Made by a program: the position numbers and the translations under genes. DNA of 64,000 bases from Phymatolithon calcareum (lineage: Eukaryota; Rhodophyta; Florideophyceae; Hapalidiales): positions 1,178,001 to 1,242,000 of the forward strand of contig OZ345365.1 of the NCBI GenBank assembly GCA_977006965.1, in the 5' to 3' direction. Shown one piece after another: positions 45,742 through 57,700 of the stretch. Position 1 is the stretch's first letter. Each line of letters opens with the position of its first letter. The notes beneath the pieces are model-generated. The model did no database searches. It had not been told where the DNA came from and saw only the letters and a list, made by a program, of their open reading frames with translations.

Positions 45742-45892
45742 ATAGAGAGTAGCGCACGAAATAACTTTTATGTTTTTTGACAAGTTTATTTTTATAGAGT
45801 GCTCTGTGTATCATAACGAGTAGTAGTTTTTGCAAGGGGTGCTGATTTAGCGAATTTTGCCACCATTTTCGGTCCATGCAGCATATTTCCTT

Positions 45893-46265
45893 AAAACGTT
45901 TTTTAAATCGGCAAAGCAACAGGCGAAAAATATAGTAAAATTCAAGTTGTGCCCCAACGAGAAGCTGAAACTGTTCGAAAGAAACCCAGTAAGCTTTTTT
46001 CTGTAATGAATGATTACAACCGAGCATTTGCAACTTTTGCTGACTTCATATTTGAAATTATTTCACTTGTTTCTACACATTTTCGTGCAACTGGATACAG
46101 TCCCGTCGGTGCAAACGACATAATTAAAATATTCATCCAGTTTATGAGCATTGTTTCGGCCAGTGAGAGCGCTTCAAAGATGGGGGTGTAATCCAAGCCA
46201 ATCTGCTACAGTACTGTTCGCTCGCCGCTCCGAACGCTCGTGCTACTCTCGACACACACGCCCCC
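45893..46265 (+). other. Upstream region shared by two SLR genes
   Basis: 45900-46115 is a near copy of 34055-34280. It contains no gene and probably includes the promoter of the intact SLR gene. Confidence 0.55.
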
Positions 46266-46281
46266 AAAGCCGTCCTCATTC
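46266..46281 (+). promoter_or_regulatory. Conserved 16-bp upstream box of an SLR gene
   Basis: AAAGCCGTCCTCATTC lies 118 bp before the ATG at 46400. This is the copy attached to an intact gene. Confidence 0.5.
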
Positions 46282-46399
46282 TACGTTACTTTGTGAAACG
46301 TGGACTGCGAAGTGTCGCAGTTTTCTTTCGCCCTGGAAAGGAATCATCACGGCGACATCCAGCAAAGCTTCCGCTGCAAGACACTCTACGCTCAGTTCA

Positions 46400-48157
46400 A
46401 TGAATCTTAACGCAGCGGCGGGTTCGCAAGAAAATGATCATTGCCAGATTGACCTGTATTCCCGTGCGGTCCAAGAACGTGCGGATGTGGATGATATGAG
46501 CAAGCTCGGCTTGTTGCTGCAGTATGGGGCAAAAGGCGTACATGCTGACCCTCTTCGTGCTGCAGCTTTGTACACCCGTGCCATCGAAGAAGGCGGGCAT
46601 CTAGATGCAATGTACAATCTGGGAACATTGCTGCATTACGGAGCAGATGGCATACCGGAAGATGCTGATCGAGCCAAGGAGCTGTACATCCGCGCTATCA
46701 ATGAAGGATCTCATGTGAGAGCTATGGTCAAGCTGGGTGTTTTGCTGGAAAACGGCACAGATGACATTGAAGCAGATCTACCTCAAGCGCTACAACTGTA
46801 CAAACGAGCAGTTGAGGAAGGCGCTGACGTGACTGCAATGAACTGTTTCGGTCGGCTGATACAGGATGGCGTAGACGGCGTTCCGGCAGACCCACCTCGT
46901 GCACTGCAGCTCTATACTCGCGCAGTAAATGAAGGCAATCGTCTTCGTGCGATGGGAAATGTTGAGAAAATGCTTTTAGCCGGAGCACATGGAGTTCCAG
47001 AAGACGCACCAGATTGCAAAGCACTATATAATCTGGCACTGCTTCTCGATGATGGCGATGTGGGCGTCCCAGCAGATCCGATTCGCGCGGTGGAGCTGTA
47101 TTCCAGAGCAATTGACGAGTTTGGAGACCTCGATGCGATGAACAACCTAGGGCTAATATTGCGGAATGGTCGAGACGGAGTTCCGGCAGATCCCCCTCGT
47201 GCTGCCCAACTCTATGCCCGCGCGATAGCTGAAGGAAACTGTATATATTCAAAGGTCAATCTTGCACTGATGCTGCAAAACGGCGCAGATGGCGTTCCTG
47301 TTGACGCTCCCCGTGCAGTAGAGCTGTATACTCAAGCAATTGACGAAGATTCCGATACCGATGCAATGTATTATTTGGGATTGATTCTTGAAGACGGCGG
47401 TGCGGGCGTGCCTGCTGACCCTCCCCGTGCCATGGATTTGTACTCCAGGGCAATTGACGAGACTGGAGACTTATATTCAATGAACAAACTTGCGCTCATG
47501 TTGTACCACGGCGGAGACGGTGTACCGGCGGATCCCCCACGTGCTGCCCAGCTCCACGCCCGGGCGATAGCTGAAGGAAATTATGTCCCTTCAAAGGTTA
47601 ATCTTGGACGTATGTTGCATTACGGTGCAGATGGCGTTCCAGTAGACGCACCGCGGGCACTAAAGCTATACACACAAGCAATCGAGGAAGGAGCAAATGT
47701 GCATGCGATGAACAACTTGGGTTTATTGTTACAAGAAGGCCACTATGACGTGCCTGCTGACCCTCTTCGCGCTGTGGAGCTCTTCTCACGTTCCATTAAG
47801 GAAGGCAGGAATATTCGAGCCATGGACAATCTAGGACTTCTTCTTCACTATGGGGTACCTGGTGTGCCAGTGAACTTGCCGAGAGCGGTTCAGCTGTACG
47901 AAAGCGTTGTTGAAGAATGCGGGGATATGGAAGTATACACCATGGTCAGACTGGGTAGAATATTAGAAAAAGGCTGTGATGGAGTACCTGCAGACATGTC
48001 CCGAGCGATACGACTATACACACTCGCCATTGATAAACATAATAATGCAAATGCGTTAGTCAACATGGCAGTGCTGCTGAGACGGGGTGTAGAACACTTG
48101 GTCGCGGATTCGACACGTGCTATGGATTTGATTAGGAGAGCATACTCAAATATTTAG
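46400..48157 (+). CDS. Sel1-like repeat (SLR) protein, intact, 585 aa
   Basis: The ORF is open from 46151, but the family-wide start MNLNAAAGSQEN at 46400 is preferred; the upstream part is 5' flank in the paralogues. After a cap of about 45 residues come about fourteen SLR units of 38 residues (DGVPADPPRAAQLYARAIAEG type), ending in RRAYSNI. One unit is shorter (EDAPDCKALYNLALLLDDG), a feature shared with the copies at 2689, 34549 and 62263 but not with 6817-8382, so two subfamilies exist. TPR-like solenoids of this type bind partner proteins or peptides. No targeting signal or membrane segment is visible, so the protein is probably cytosolic or nuclear. Its 3' flank carries the same LINE end as the 2689-5062 copy. 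This is the best candidate for the functional founder of the cluster. Confidence 0.93.
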   Translation: MNLNAAAGSQENDHCQIDLYSRAVQERADVDDMSKLGLLLQYGAKGVHADPLRAAALYTRAIEEGGHLDAMYNLGTLLHYGADGIPEDADRAKELYIRAINEGSHVRAMVKLGVLLENGTDDIEADLPQALQLYKRAVEEGADVTAMNCFGRLIQDGVDGVPADPPRALQLYTRAVNEGNRLRAMGNVEKMLLAGAHGVPEDAPDCKALYNLALLLDDGDVGVPADPIRAVELYSRAIDEFGDLDAMNNLGLILRNGRDGVPADPPRAAQLYARAIAEGNCIYSKVNLALMLQNGADGVPVDAPRAVELYTQAIDEDSDTDAMYYLGLILEDGGAGVPADPPRAMDLYSRAIDETGDLYSMNKLALMLYHGGDGVPADPPRAAQLHARAIAEGNYVPSKVNLGRMLHYGADGVPVDAPRALKLYTQAIEEGANVHAMNNLGLLLQEGHYDVPADPLRAVELFSRSIKEGRNIRAMDNLGLLLHYGVPGVPVNLPRAVQLYESVVEECGDMEVYTMVRLGRILEKGCDGVPADMSRAIRLYTLAIDKHNNANALVNMAVLLRRGVEHLVADSTRAMDLIRRAYSNI

Positions 48158-48189
48158 ACCATATTGTAAAACTGTACGGTGAAATGGGA

Positions 48190-49300
48190 CGGGGCTTTAT
48201 TGTAAATCGAGCCATGCTGGAGTCTTCTTCTCTAAGTCCATACCTCTTGTAGACTGTTGGAATGTGTCGTGCTCATCACTCGACACATTTTGACTTCCGA
48301 ACACAGCGTTCTGTCGAGCAATGAGTTGTTTCCGTTGTGAAAAGCGGCCACCACAGGGGAACAATCCCCAATTAGATGATGTAAGATCACTTCAGCTCGT
48401 CTGTGGGATAGTGGTAAGCCGTCGGAAAGCGTCGGAAAAGTGAGAGGTTTGGGTTTTAGAGATGGCCTCATGATGGATCTCGCTGCCTCGAGTGTCAACG
48501 GGACTCTCTGGTGGTTCACAAGGCCTCGTTCACAAATACCCCTGCGAGCTAGCTCGTGAGCAGCATCGTTTCTGGGAATTCCGCAGTGACTCGGTATCCA
48601 AATGGCTTCGGAGGAGATCTCGTCTGACATTAGTTGTTCCATAAGGCACCAAAGCTTCCGTATCATTTCCGCGTACATCCGTGGCTGGCCGTCAATTACA
48701 TCGATGCAGCTCCTTCCGCTGTGAACCAATGTATTGTGCTTCCAGGTGCAAAGGCACGCCTTACCACTTCTTGAAATGCATGAATGTATCAGCATCCTAT
48801 GAAGAACCAACACATTCAGCAGTTAGAGATTCCAGCACAGTTTCTTTCCCGCTCATCAATAATATCCCCACGCCTCCGGCATTGAGTGGGATGGTTCTGT
48901 ACATATCAAGGAAATCTCTATCCTCATTACAGAGAATCACATGCTGTTTAGAAGAAGTAGGGCTCGAGGTATACGTATGCTCGTCCCCGTCGTCATATGC
49001 AAGGAGAATGTCCGGGTACTTCTTGTGTCGCGTCAGAAAAGTTTGACACCACCCCGTTTTTCCCATGTTGGAGCACGTCGAATACCTTGAACGCTGCAGT
49101 GTACCAACCTTCATCCCATTTAACCGAGACCCGCTCATCGCTTTGAAGATTACGAAGACGTGCGCAGGGTATTCGCCAACGCTTCCATTGGTCCATACTT
49201 CTAGCTCCGCTGGCTGCATGGTGCGACGCTTAAGAATCAGAGCCTGCGTGGCTAATTGTTTTTACCAGTCTTCGTCTTTTGCCTAGATAGGGGTTATGAA
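48190..49300 (-). pseudogene. LINE with RNase H domain, inactive
   Basis: Two overlapping minus-strand frames (49219-48797, then 48813-48232) together give an RNase H fold: ELEVWTNGSVGEY, TAECVG, and IWIPSHCGIPRNDAAHELAR. In active LINE RNase H the first motif is TDGS; here Asp is Asn. The third acidic residue appears lost (VHSG where DS is usual). A frameshift separates the two halves. It ends SNSLQEVWT and has AATAAA near 48200 (complement). A truncated sister is at 5090-5340. Confidence 0.8.
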
Positions 49301-49950
49301 GCGGGAGAACCTGTCCTTCGCGATTGGTGGCTGGCATCTCTCGCGCGGTAGAGCTTGGATTCCTTTCTCAGCCAGTTGCTGGGTGCCTGTCTCGCGCCAT
49401 GATCTGACTTCTAGGTTTCATTGCTCGAGAGTTCACTGCCCCTGTGACAGGGGTATCCGGAGACTTCCGTAACGCTTTTTCCAATACCATGGTAGCTTCG
49501 AAGTCTCCGACATTCTGAAGGTCCATCATTCCAGTTAACGCTCGAAGTTTTTATATCTTTGTGGCTTTCGTAATGACCTCACGTGTGCGTTATAATACGA
49601 GTATCCGCGCACTCCTTGGAAAATCGCATCTCTTTAGAATCACTCAGCACACAACACTCTCGACAGACAAGACTCCCAACTCACGAAACAATAGTGACGA
49701 CATCAACCGTTCGCATGGGCACTCTTTTTCCAATAAAAGAACCTGCACCGACGACTTTACTCTGTGGGTGTGCCCTCCAGAGGGCTTTCACAACACTCAC
49801 TAACAACGCACTACCAGGTCGCTCGTTGCAATATCGTAAAAGTAGATTTAACGAAAAGGTAACAAAAGTCCGAATTTGAAAAAGCCAGCATCTTACTGAA
49901 ACATTAAATGTATTTTTCTGTTTCTTTTATTTTCAAAAGTCCCATAATGT
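49301..49950. other. Region without a recognisable gene
   Basis: Short ORFs only. It may be the 5' continuation of the LINE at 48190-49300, but no RT motif is visible. Confidence 0.35.
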
Positions 49951-50150
49951 TACGCATGGATGAGAAGAGGCTCGTCCGTAAGATAATTCTACAATGCGCA
50001 TCCAGAACATACTGCTCTCTCTTTGGCGATATCCGAAACCAAGATATCGAATCGGCTATGGCAAACGTTTCCGACCTGAGAAAGTGGAATCAAATGAAGC
50101 CTTCTAGACGTGCTAGCCTCCTAGGGGAATAAAGCAATCATCATCATAGT
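49951..50150 (+). pseudogene. LINE ORF end with ATC-repeat tail
   Basis: The frame ends LVRKIILQCASRTYCSLFG, SDLRKWNQMKPSRRASLLGE and a stop at 50130-50132, then AATAAAGCAATCATCATCAT. It is homologous to 14290-14465. Confidence 0.55.
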
Positions 50151-50411
50151 CTTACCCATGCACGTGCATAGCTTTTTCAGTTGTTGCTTACCTTAGAACA
50201 GTTCTTGTACTGTGCTTGTGTTTGGCATTCGTGCAAAAACTGCAACGCGTAGGAGATTATTAAGATCTTTGCTCTACCTCTGACACCTTGCCTCCTTTTT
50301 CTTTCGCCATGTCTTTCTACTACATGTTCTGTGACATAGATGTTTATTTTCTATATCCTGCGTCTGTGAATGCTTCCTGAGCGTGCGCTTACATTATCAT
50401 TGCCTTAGGGG

Positions 50412-50465
50412 AAGAAGAAGAAGAAGAAAGGTAGATAAAAGTTACCAACGCAACTGCTGACGCTA
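50412..50465 (-). mobile_element. SINE-like element, 3' fragment
   Basis: A GAAGAAGAAGAAAGGTAGAT run and about 35 bp of the family's 3' segment, ending at CTGACGCT. No clear TSD; truncated. Confidence 0.6.
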
Positions 50466-53400
50466 GTAAAAGTTACCATCATACTTTTAGCAATGTTTCC
50501 AGTCGCGAACTAACAGGGCACCTAGTGTCTATTGTACGGCAACTGACCGGTGCCTACAAAGACGCTGGAAATATGAAACTGTTGTCCTCAATTGAGGACC
50601 TCCCGTACAATAGACACTAGCCTAGACGGGTCAAGCAATCCTGTCAGCCTCAAATTTTTGTAACTGCTTACAGTCCCAGCAGCATTGGTGCCAAGGACAA
50701 TACCGTTAGCCAAAATCCCGCCATTCCCGCACCTGCGCTCTCAACACGGCCATCGACCAGAACGGCCCACCGGGTGCCCGCTGGCGACCCAACACTCACA
50801 ATGGTTGCTGCAGCGCTGTGCGTCCCGCTTGCAGTCGTATCCCCGGCGATGCCAATGACGCCTGCTTGACACGCGATGCGGCCGCTGCGCGCGACGTTCT
50901 GTCCACACACTCCGTGCCATCCCACGCTTCTGCACTGCGCCGCATCTAGCGTCGTCATCAAAGTGTTCATCATTTTCGCTCTTCGTACCCGTCTGCAGGT
51001 ACGCGACGTCGTAGTCTCGTACTTCGTGCAGGCGAGCGGCGCGAATTCGTCAGCTATCAGAAACTGATGAACGCGGCTGTCGACGATCGCGCATTCATAT
51101 TGTGCCGCGCGAGTTTGTGACCTATCACAGAATCACACTCACGTACAATTACCTCACCAGTGCCGAGCATCTACTAACCTCCGATGTGTGATTCGAATGT
51201 TTCATCAATAACTCGTGCGCCGATTATCCCACGGCATGACCGACGCTCATCCGCGAGCTTCTTGGTGATCGCTTCGTGAGCAAACAACGTCTCTCGTTCA
51301 TCGCATGGAAAAATGAGGATAAATGAAAGCGGTTTGCGCTGAGCAGAGTTGGACGTCAATTCCACGCTGGCGTCTGGAGCGCGCGGCACGTACGAAATGC
51401 TGGAGGAGAATATTGCATCGGGGGAATGAATCCCTCATGTTGCGCAACCCAATGCTCCGTCGTAGCGGGTTCACGGTGGCGAAGAGCTCTGAATGGGCTA
51501 TTTGGCATCGCGAGTCTGTAGAGTTTCTCGTACTTGATGCGCGTGTGCCGCGGTTTTTAGCGGTGTTTTCACTTTCTGATGTGGCGGATGAGCATATTTA
51601 TGCGAGTGTGGTTTGGAATGATCGCTATTTCAGAGAGCGTGCCGTGGCGACAAATTGGGGCAGCATTTTCTTTGTGGTGCCGAACATAAGCAATGCGCTC
51701 AGCGTCGATGGAGTGTCGAGGTCAAGACAGCACCCTATTCACGTGGATGATTGAGGTGAGGAGTGGAAGCCGCTATTTTAGGATGAGTTTCGGGACAAGT
51801 CTTCGTTTTTCAAGAGCAAGATAAGAGGTGAGGGAGAGATGACGAGAAGCATAGATCGGGAAATGCTTGGTTTGATGGATGGCGTTGGTGTGCGACAAAA
51901 GGAGTGTGAACAGCGATTGAAGAATAATTTCGAAGGGTTGTGCGTGCGCATTTGAGCTCTGTTCCATGTTATGGGCGGGAGGCGATTGAGGAGTTCAAGA
52001 CAAAGCTTGCAATACGAAAGTATACACTGGCTTGTTCTCAGCGCGCTTGCACTCGGAGAGGTTTGTAAAGTGCACTGTTAGGTAGTTCCCCGTTTCTGCC
52101 ATCACTTCCATCCATATCACCACTCGTTTCTCGGCTGTGGGCTTTCCACTATCACGCACGAGGTCGACCTCCATAATTCGTGTCCGACGTCCTGTCCTCT
52201 CGCGAACGCCATATTCGTCAGAACTATAGGAGGAAACCGAGGCCACGTAAAGCTAGCTAAATATAGAGCCAAATGGGTTACATGGCATCTCTCAATGGGT
52301 CCACAAGTTTCGAGTCATCGCAAACTTCTCTCTTGTCCTATCAGGGGACATTTCTGGGCACTGTTGATTGATGAAAAGTGTGCAGTGTTATTGTGCTTGT
52401 GCCTCTGCACTGCAAATTTGGGCTAAAGGTATTTCACGGCCACTGCAGAGGCTCTCACCGCCGTCTGCAGCTAGTCTTGAAGCTTATGAAGAACAAATCG
52501 TATGATCTCGCAAGCGGTAACTCGATTTGCCTACAAAAGGCGGCCACTTCGTCGCCGTTGTGAAGATTCCCGCAACATAGCAAGAAGCAGACCACACCCC
52601 TCAACAACCACTTCCTACCCCCTACAATTCGAATCGCGGAGCTCAACATGGACCTGGACGCCAACTTCTTCGAGTCGCGCATCGTTTCGAACAAAACCGC
52701 CACCGAATCGGCAACACCCTCTACTACGGTAATTTGTAAAAAATGGAATGGCGTCCGCATTCGATCTCGTCGTTCTCCTCGCAAGAGGCCACGCGCGAGC
52801 GCAGCTCTAGCGTGTCGGAAGTTTGCGTTGGTAAACTGAAGTTGGGAACTAAGTGTGGGTCACGTTCTTTTCATATCTACTCGTCAACGTGGCCACTAAC
52901 GTCTTTCTCCCTTACAGGTTTTCCTCTTGGGACATTGAGCTTGCCAACGTCATGCACAAGCAGCTGACACTAGAGGTGGTAGTCGATTCGGTCATATGAA
53001 GGACCCAGAGAAGTGCTTCACGGGCAAATAAGGTGAAGGAGGGTAGTGTTCATAAATCTGAAGAAATTGACAAATTAGAGCCGCTGTGAACTCAAACGAT
53101 ATTCACACATAAGTACACCTTACTACTTCGTGAACATGTTTTGGTAGAAATGAATTCACGGTCGACGCTTTAGTGGGAAAAAATGAGTCTCTCTAAGCTA
53201 CATAGTGTCCTACCTGCGCTCTCGAACAACAATTTTGCCTAGCTACATATATCCTCTCGGGAAGGGTCGATACTGTTGTTACCTCTCGGGAGCTTGATCA
53301 ACCCGTGAAGTCCTGGTTCTTGTCATGTAGACACGCAGTGATGCAGGGGTGTAATGAACAACATTATCACCATCGACCTAGGAGCCCAATAACGGCTCTT
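50463..53400 (+). repeat. Repeat family K, copy B (inverted), with decayed unknown gene
   Basis: This is the inverted counterpart of copies A and C. Its putative gene therefore runs on the + strand: 51323-51754 contains SLSDVADEHIYASVVWNDRY and FRERAVATNWGSIFFVVPN, with further blocks downstream (IRGEGEMTRSIDREMLGLMD near 51820-51880; LNMDLDANFF, CKKWNGVRIRSRRSPRKRPR at about 52640-52810). Stops and frameshifts break it. An open frame on the opposite strand (50668-50973, GQNVARSGRIACQAGVIGIA) is also kept in all copies. Its right edge abuts an SLR 3' stub. Confidence 0.7.
50522..50620. mobile_element. 99-bp TIR insertion (mini-MITE) in K copy B
   Basis: The inverted ends CTAGTGTCTATTGTACGG (50522-50539) and its complement (50603-50620) are perfect, and the interior holds the palindrome GTCCTCAATTGAGGAC. 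Copy C has the unoccupied site at about 58004-58020 (TCTAGGATAGGAGCCCT). The duplicated target is TA or CTAG, as for Tc1/mariner-like MITEs. Confidence 0.85.
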
Positions 53401-53419
53401 TGGGATCTTTACAAGAACA

Positions 53420-53615
53420 CTGTCAAAAAGGCAGTGATGCAGTACCTGCAGACGATCCCCGTGCAATGCAGCTGTACACGCTCGCCATTGACAAATCTGC
53501 GAATGCGAACGCGTTGGTCAACTTGGCAGTGCTACTGAAAAGTGGAGCAGAGCACGTTGTAGCGGATCCGACACGGGCTATGCAATTGATTAGAAGAGCC
53601 TATTCGAATTTGTAG
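53420..53615 (+). pseudogene. SLR gene 3' stub
   Basis: It starts in mid-unit (QKGSDAVPADDPRAMQLYTL) and runs to RRAYSNL and stop at 53613-53615. Everything upstream is replaced by K copy B. Closest to 35540-35730. Confidence 0.9.
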
Positions 53616-54746
53616 ACCACGGTTATATATTCAGCATGTGGAAGGTTACAATTCTGTGTATTCCGCGCAACGAAAAGAATTGAAACCATTACTGAAGAGC
53701 GTCTGGGGAAAACAATGGTGAAGTACTATAATTATTAAACTTAGCTTCTAAACATGAGAAGTGAGCCGAAAGGTAAAAGCTAACTAGAAAGTGTTAACCA
53801 GGATGGACTGTTTTGGGAAAGGTCGAACTTGACAAAGCTCTGGCTGGAGTGATATTCATAGGCTCATTACGTACCGCTGAGCCTGGGACCTGGCTAGTTA
53901 TGTTCTCTAGCCGCGCCTTGCAATCTTGACGCAAAGCTCTATTGTCATGCCACTCTAATCGGGGTCTGCTGACCTCCATAATGTGATTTGTCACATATTT
54001 TGGAATTGTGTTACTTCTCTTGGCCGTGTGCTCGCAAATGTTGAGCATGCTTAGCGGGACTACTCCCTTTAATAGTGAAAGCGACGAAGAATATTGAATT
54101 TCTAAAGGAATTTAACGACTTGAGAAAAGTAAGTTACAAAAAGCGAATCAGGGAAGAGCATCGAAGAAGAACCGAAGCAGAAAAAGAATCGAAGTATGGA
54201 CGCAGGAATAAAAAGATGATCTGTGCTGATGCCTATTGAATCAACGAAACTATCAGATTTACTCTTCCTAAGGACGGGACGACACGGCTGAGATTCCTAC
54301 GGCTGATAATTAAACGAGCGCCAGTGTGGAGAAAATCATACTGCGGAGTACTTTGGCATCGCACCTGTAAATGATCTGGGGGCGCTCCAAGGCATTTTAG
54401 CATGATCGCAGATGGGCCCTGATGAGGAAGATGAGTGTAAACGGCTCACACGGGCACTTTTTGATAGAGAAATAATGAGTGGCCAGAGGAGTACTCTTAC
54501 TCTTAAACGAGGCTTTGGGAGCTTATAAATAAATCCTTACATATCCCTTACTCCTCTAGACCGTTACTGCAATCAGTGAGTGTCTTAAGATAAAGGTTGG
54601 GTTTATCTTGAATATGAGTGATCTCTCTCTGATGCTATGCTTCAGTCTAAGAAGCGATTAGGATCGCAACTGCAATAAGGGCGGGGGCAAGCGATTGCAC
54701 ACCCTGCAAAAAGGGGGGGATACTAACTGAAAATAGACTAATAGTA
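53616..54746 (+). repeat. Duplicated SLR 3' flank, LINE 3' end and adjoining repeat
   Basis: 53616-54595 is co-linear with 35731-36620, and 54605-54740 matches 37520-37670. No intact gene; the minus ORF 53794-54048 is not supported by conservation. Confidence 0.7.
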
Positions 54747-57700
54747 CGTTGAGTGTTAGTCGATGTCTGCGATAAATCCGTTGGCTCCTCTTGGAAGAGT
54801 CGTTCACCATACTGCGTTGACAGTGTCGGAGGAAAGATCACAATGAGACGTTATAGAGCTCCCAGGTCGATGGTGATTTGTCGTTCATTACACCTCTGCA
54901 TCATTGGGTGTCTACATGACGAGCATCAGGATTTCACGAGTTGATCCAGCCCCGAGAGGTAACAACGATATCGGCCAATCCCGAGGGGATGTTTGTAGCT
55001 AGGCAAAATTGTTCAAGGGCACAGTTAGGGAATCAGCTGATATTTCTCGCACTAGGCAACTTCGAGAGACTCATTTTTTTAGTCACCAAAGTGTCGACCG
55101 TGAATTCCTTTCTACAAAAACATGTTCTCAAAGTTGTAAGGTGTTCATTAGTGTATGTATGTAAGTTGCCTTCGCTCCCAAGTGGGGCTTAGCAAGGCAG
55201 TGCTTTATTGTTCCGAATTATCTTCTACTTAGATTACAGCAGATCGTTATTTCTGCGAGGTAATTAGGAGAGCACTCCTTCTTCACTGCCTACCGCTCGA
55301 CGATTCGATTCCACCCGGAGCAAGCGTGGTGGTTCCACGTTCCGCGAGTCCACGTGGACGGCCAGATTGATTGGACTCTTTTTTCTTTACCGCTCCCTTA
55401 TCTTCTTTACACGTATGATGCACTGTAATCCCTCCGCATCGACGACGGAAAAACCCGTAGGAGAAAACTGCGTCGGATGCATTAGTGTGAATATCGTTTG
55501 AGTTCACAGCAGCCCCTAATATGTCAATTTCTTCAGATTTACGAACACTTCGCTCCTTCACCTTATTTGCCCGTGGAACATTTCTTTGGCTCCTTCATAT
55601 GAGTTAATCGACTGTCACCTCTAGTGTCAGCTGCTTGTTCATGACGTTGAAAATCCCAATGACCCAAGAGGAAAACCTGTATGGGAGAAGGACTTTAGTG
55701 ACCACCTTGACAGGTAGATATGAAAAGAATGTGACCCACACTTTACTTCCAAACTTCAGTTTACCAACACAATCTTCCGACACGCTAGGGCTGCACTCGC
55801 GCGTGGCCTCTTGCGAGGAGAACGACGAGATCGAATTCGGACACCATTGCATTTTTTACAAATTACCGAGATCGAGGGTGTCGTCGACTCGGTGGTGGTT
55901 TTGTTGGAAACGGTTTGCGATTCGAAGTGGTTGGCGATCACGTCCATGTTGAGCTCTGTGGTTTGGCTTGTAGTTGGTAGGAAGTGGTTGCTGAGGGCTG
56001 TGGTCTGCTTGTTGCTCTCTTGCAGGACCTTCACCACGGCGACGAAGTGGTCGCCTTTTGTAGGGAAATCGAGTCACCGTTCGCGAGATCATACGATTTG
56101 TTCTTCATAAGCTTCAAGATGGCGATGAGAGCCTCTGCAATGTGCCGTGAAATCCCTTCAGCCCAAATTTGCAGTGCAGAGGCACAAGCAAAATAACACT
56201 GCACAGTTTTCATCAATCAGCAGTACCCAGAAATGTCCTAATAGGGCAAGATAGAAGTTTGCGATGACACAAAACATGTGGAGCCATTGAGAGATGCCAT
56301 GTTACCCATTTGGCTCTAAATTTATGTGGCTTTGCTTGGCCTCGGTTTCCTCTGATAGTTCTGGCGAATATGGCGCTGGAGAGAGGACAGGACGTCGGAC
56401 AAGAAATATGGAGGTTGACCTCGTGCGTGAGAGTGAAGAGCCCACAGCCGAGAACCGTGTGATGATATCGCTGGAAGTGATGGTATAGACCGGGAAATGC
56501 CAAACAGTGCACTTTATGAAGCTCTCCGGGGGCAAGCGCCTGGTGCGCAAGGCAGTGTTTACTCTCGTATTGTAAATTTTGTCTTCAACTCCTCAATCGC
56601 CTCCCACTCCAAGCTAGGAACAGAGCTCAAATGCGCACGTACAACCATTCGGAATTCGTTCTTCAACCGCTGTTCATGCTTCCTTTTTCGCACACCACCG
56701 CCACCCATCAACCTAAGCATTTCCTGATTTATCCTTCTCGTCATCTATCCCTCACGACTTGTCTTGCTCTTAAAAACGAAGGCTTGTTCCAAAACTCACC
56801 CCAAAACAGCGGCTTCCCCTCCTCAACCAAATCATCCACTCGAAACGGGTGCTGTGTTGACCTCGGCACTCCATCGTCGCTGAGTGCAAAGCTTCCGTTC
56901 GGCACGACAGAGAAAATACTGCGCCAATTCGTCGCCATAGCACGCTCCCTGAAATAGCGATCATTCCAAACCACACTCGCATAAATATGCTCATCTGCCG
57001 CATCAGAAAATGAAAACACCGGCAAGAACTACCGCACACGCGCATCAACTAGGAGAAACTCTACAATATCGCGATGCCAAATTGACCATCCAGAGCTCTT
57101 CGCCACCGTGCACCCGCTATGACGGAACATTGGGTTTTGCAACATGAGGGACTCATTCCCCAATTACAGCATCCTCCTCCGGCATTTCGCAAGTGCCGCG
57201 CGCACCAGACGCCAGTGTGGAATTGGCAAACATTCATCCAACTCTGTTCCGCGCAAACCGCTTCCATTTATCCTCATTTTTTCATGCGATGAACGAGAGA
57301 CGACGTTTGCTCACGAAGCGATCACCAAGAAGCTCACCGATGAGCATCGGTCGTGCCGTGGGATAATCGGTGCAGGAGAGATTGACGAAATATCACACAC
57401 CGGAGGTTAGTAGATGCGCGGCACCGGTGAGGTAATTGTATTCGAGTGTGATTCCGTGATCGGTCACGAACTCGCGCGGCACAACATGAATGCGCGATCG
57501 TCGATAGCGGCGTTCATCAGTTTCTGATAGCACGCGCGATAAAATGTCTTCCCCTAGCGATACGTCGAAATGCACCGCCAAGACGTTGCACGTGTTGCGA
57601 TCGCACAAAGCGCGCAGAAGACGGGGGACTAAGGACGCATCGCGCCGCTCGCCTGCACGAAGTAAGCGACTACGACGTCGCATGTGCGCAGATGGTCACG

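Larger units (their letters stand above)
42903..45892 (+). mobile_element. MULE-like element with nested LINE and hAT insertions
   Basis: Inverted repeats of about 80 bp (42903-42982 and 45813-45892) share GCTGCATGGACCGAAAA and CACCCCTTGCAAA. They enclose a decayed transposase C-terminus with SWIM finger and zinc knuckle (45266-45741), as in Mutator-like elements. A LINE 3' fragment (43093-43627) and a complete hAT (43675-45265) are inserted inside. No 9-bp TSD was found by eye. Confidence 0.6.

Noticed and set aside
53794-54048. Minus ORF in the SLR 3' flank
   Set aside because: The duplicate flank at 35.9-36.2 kb does not conserve the frame.
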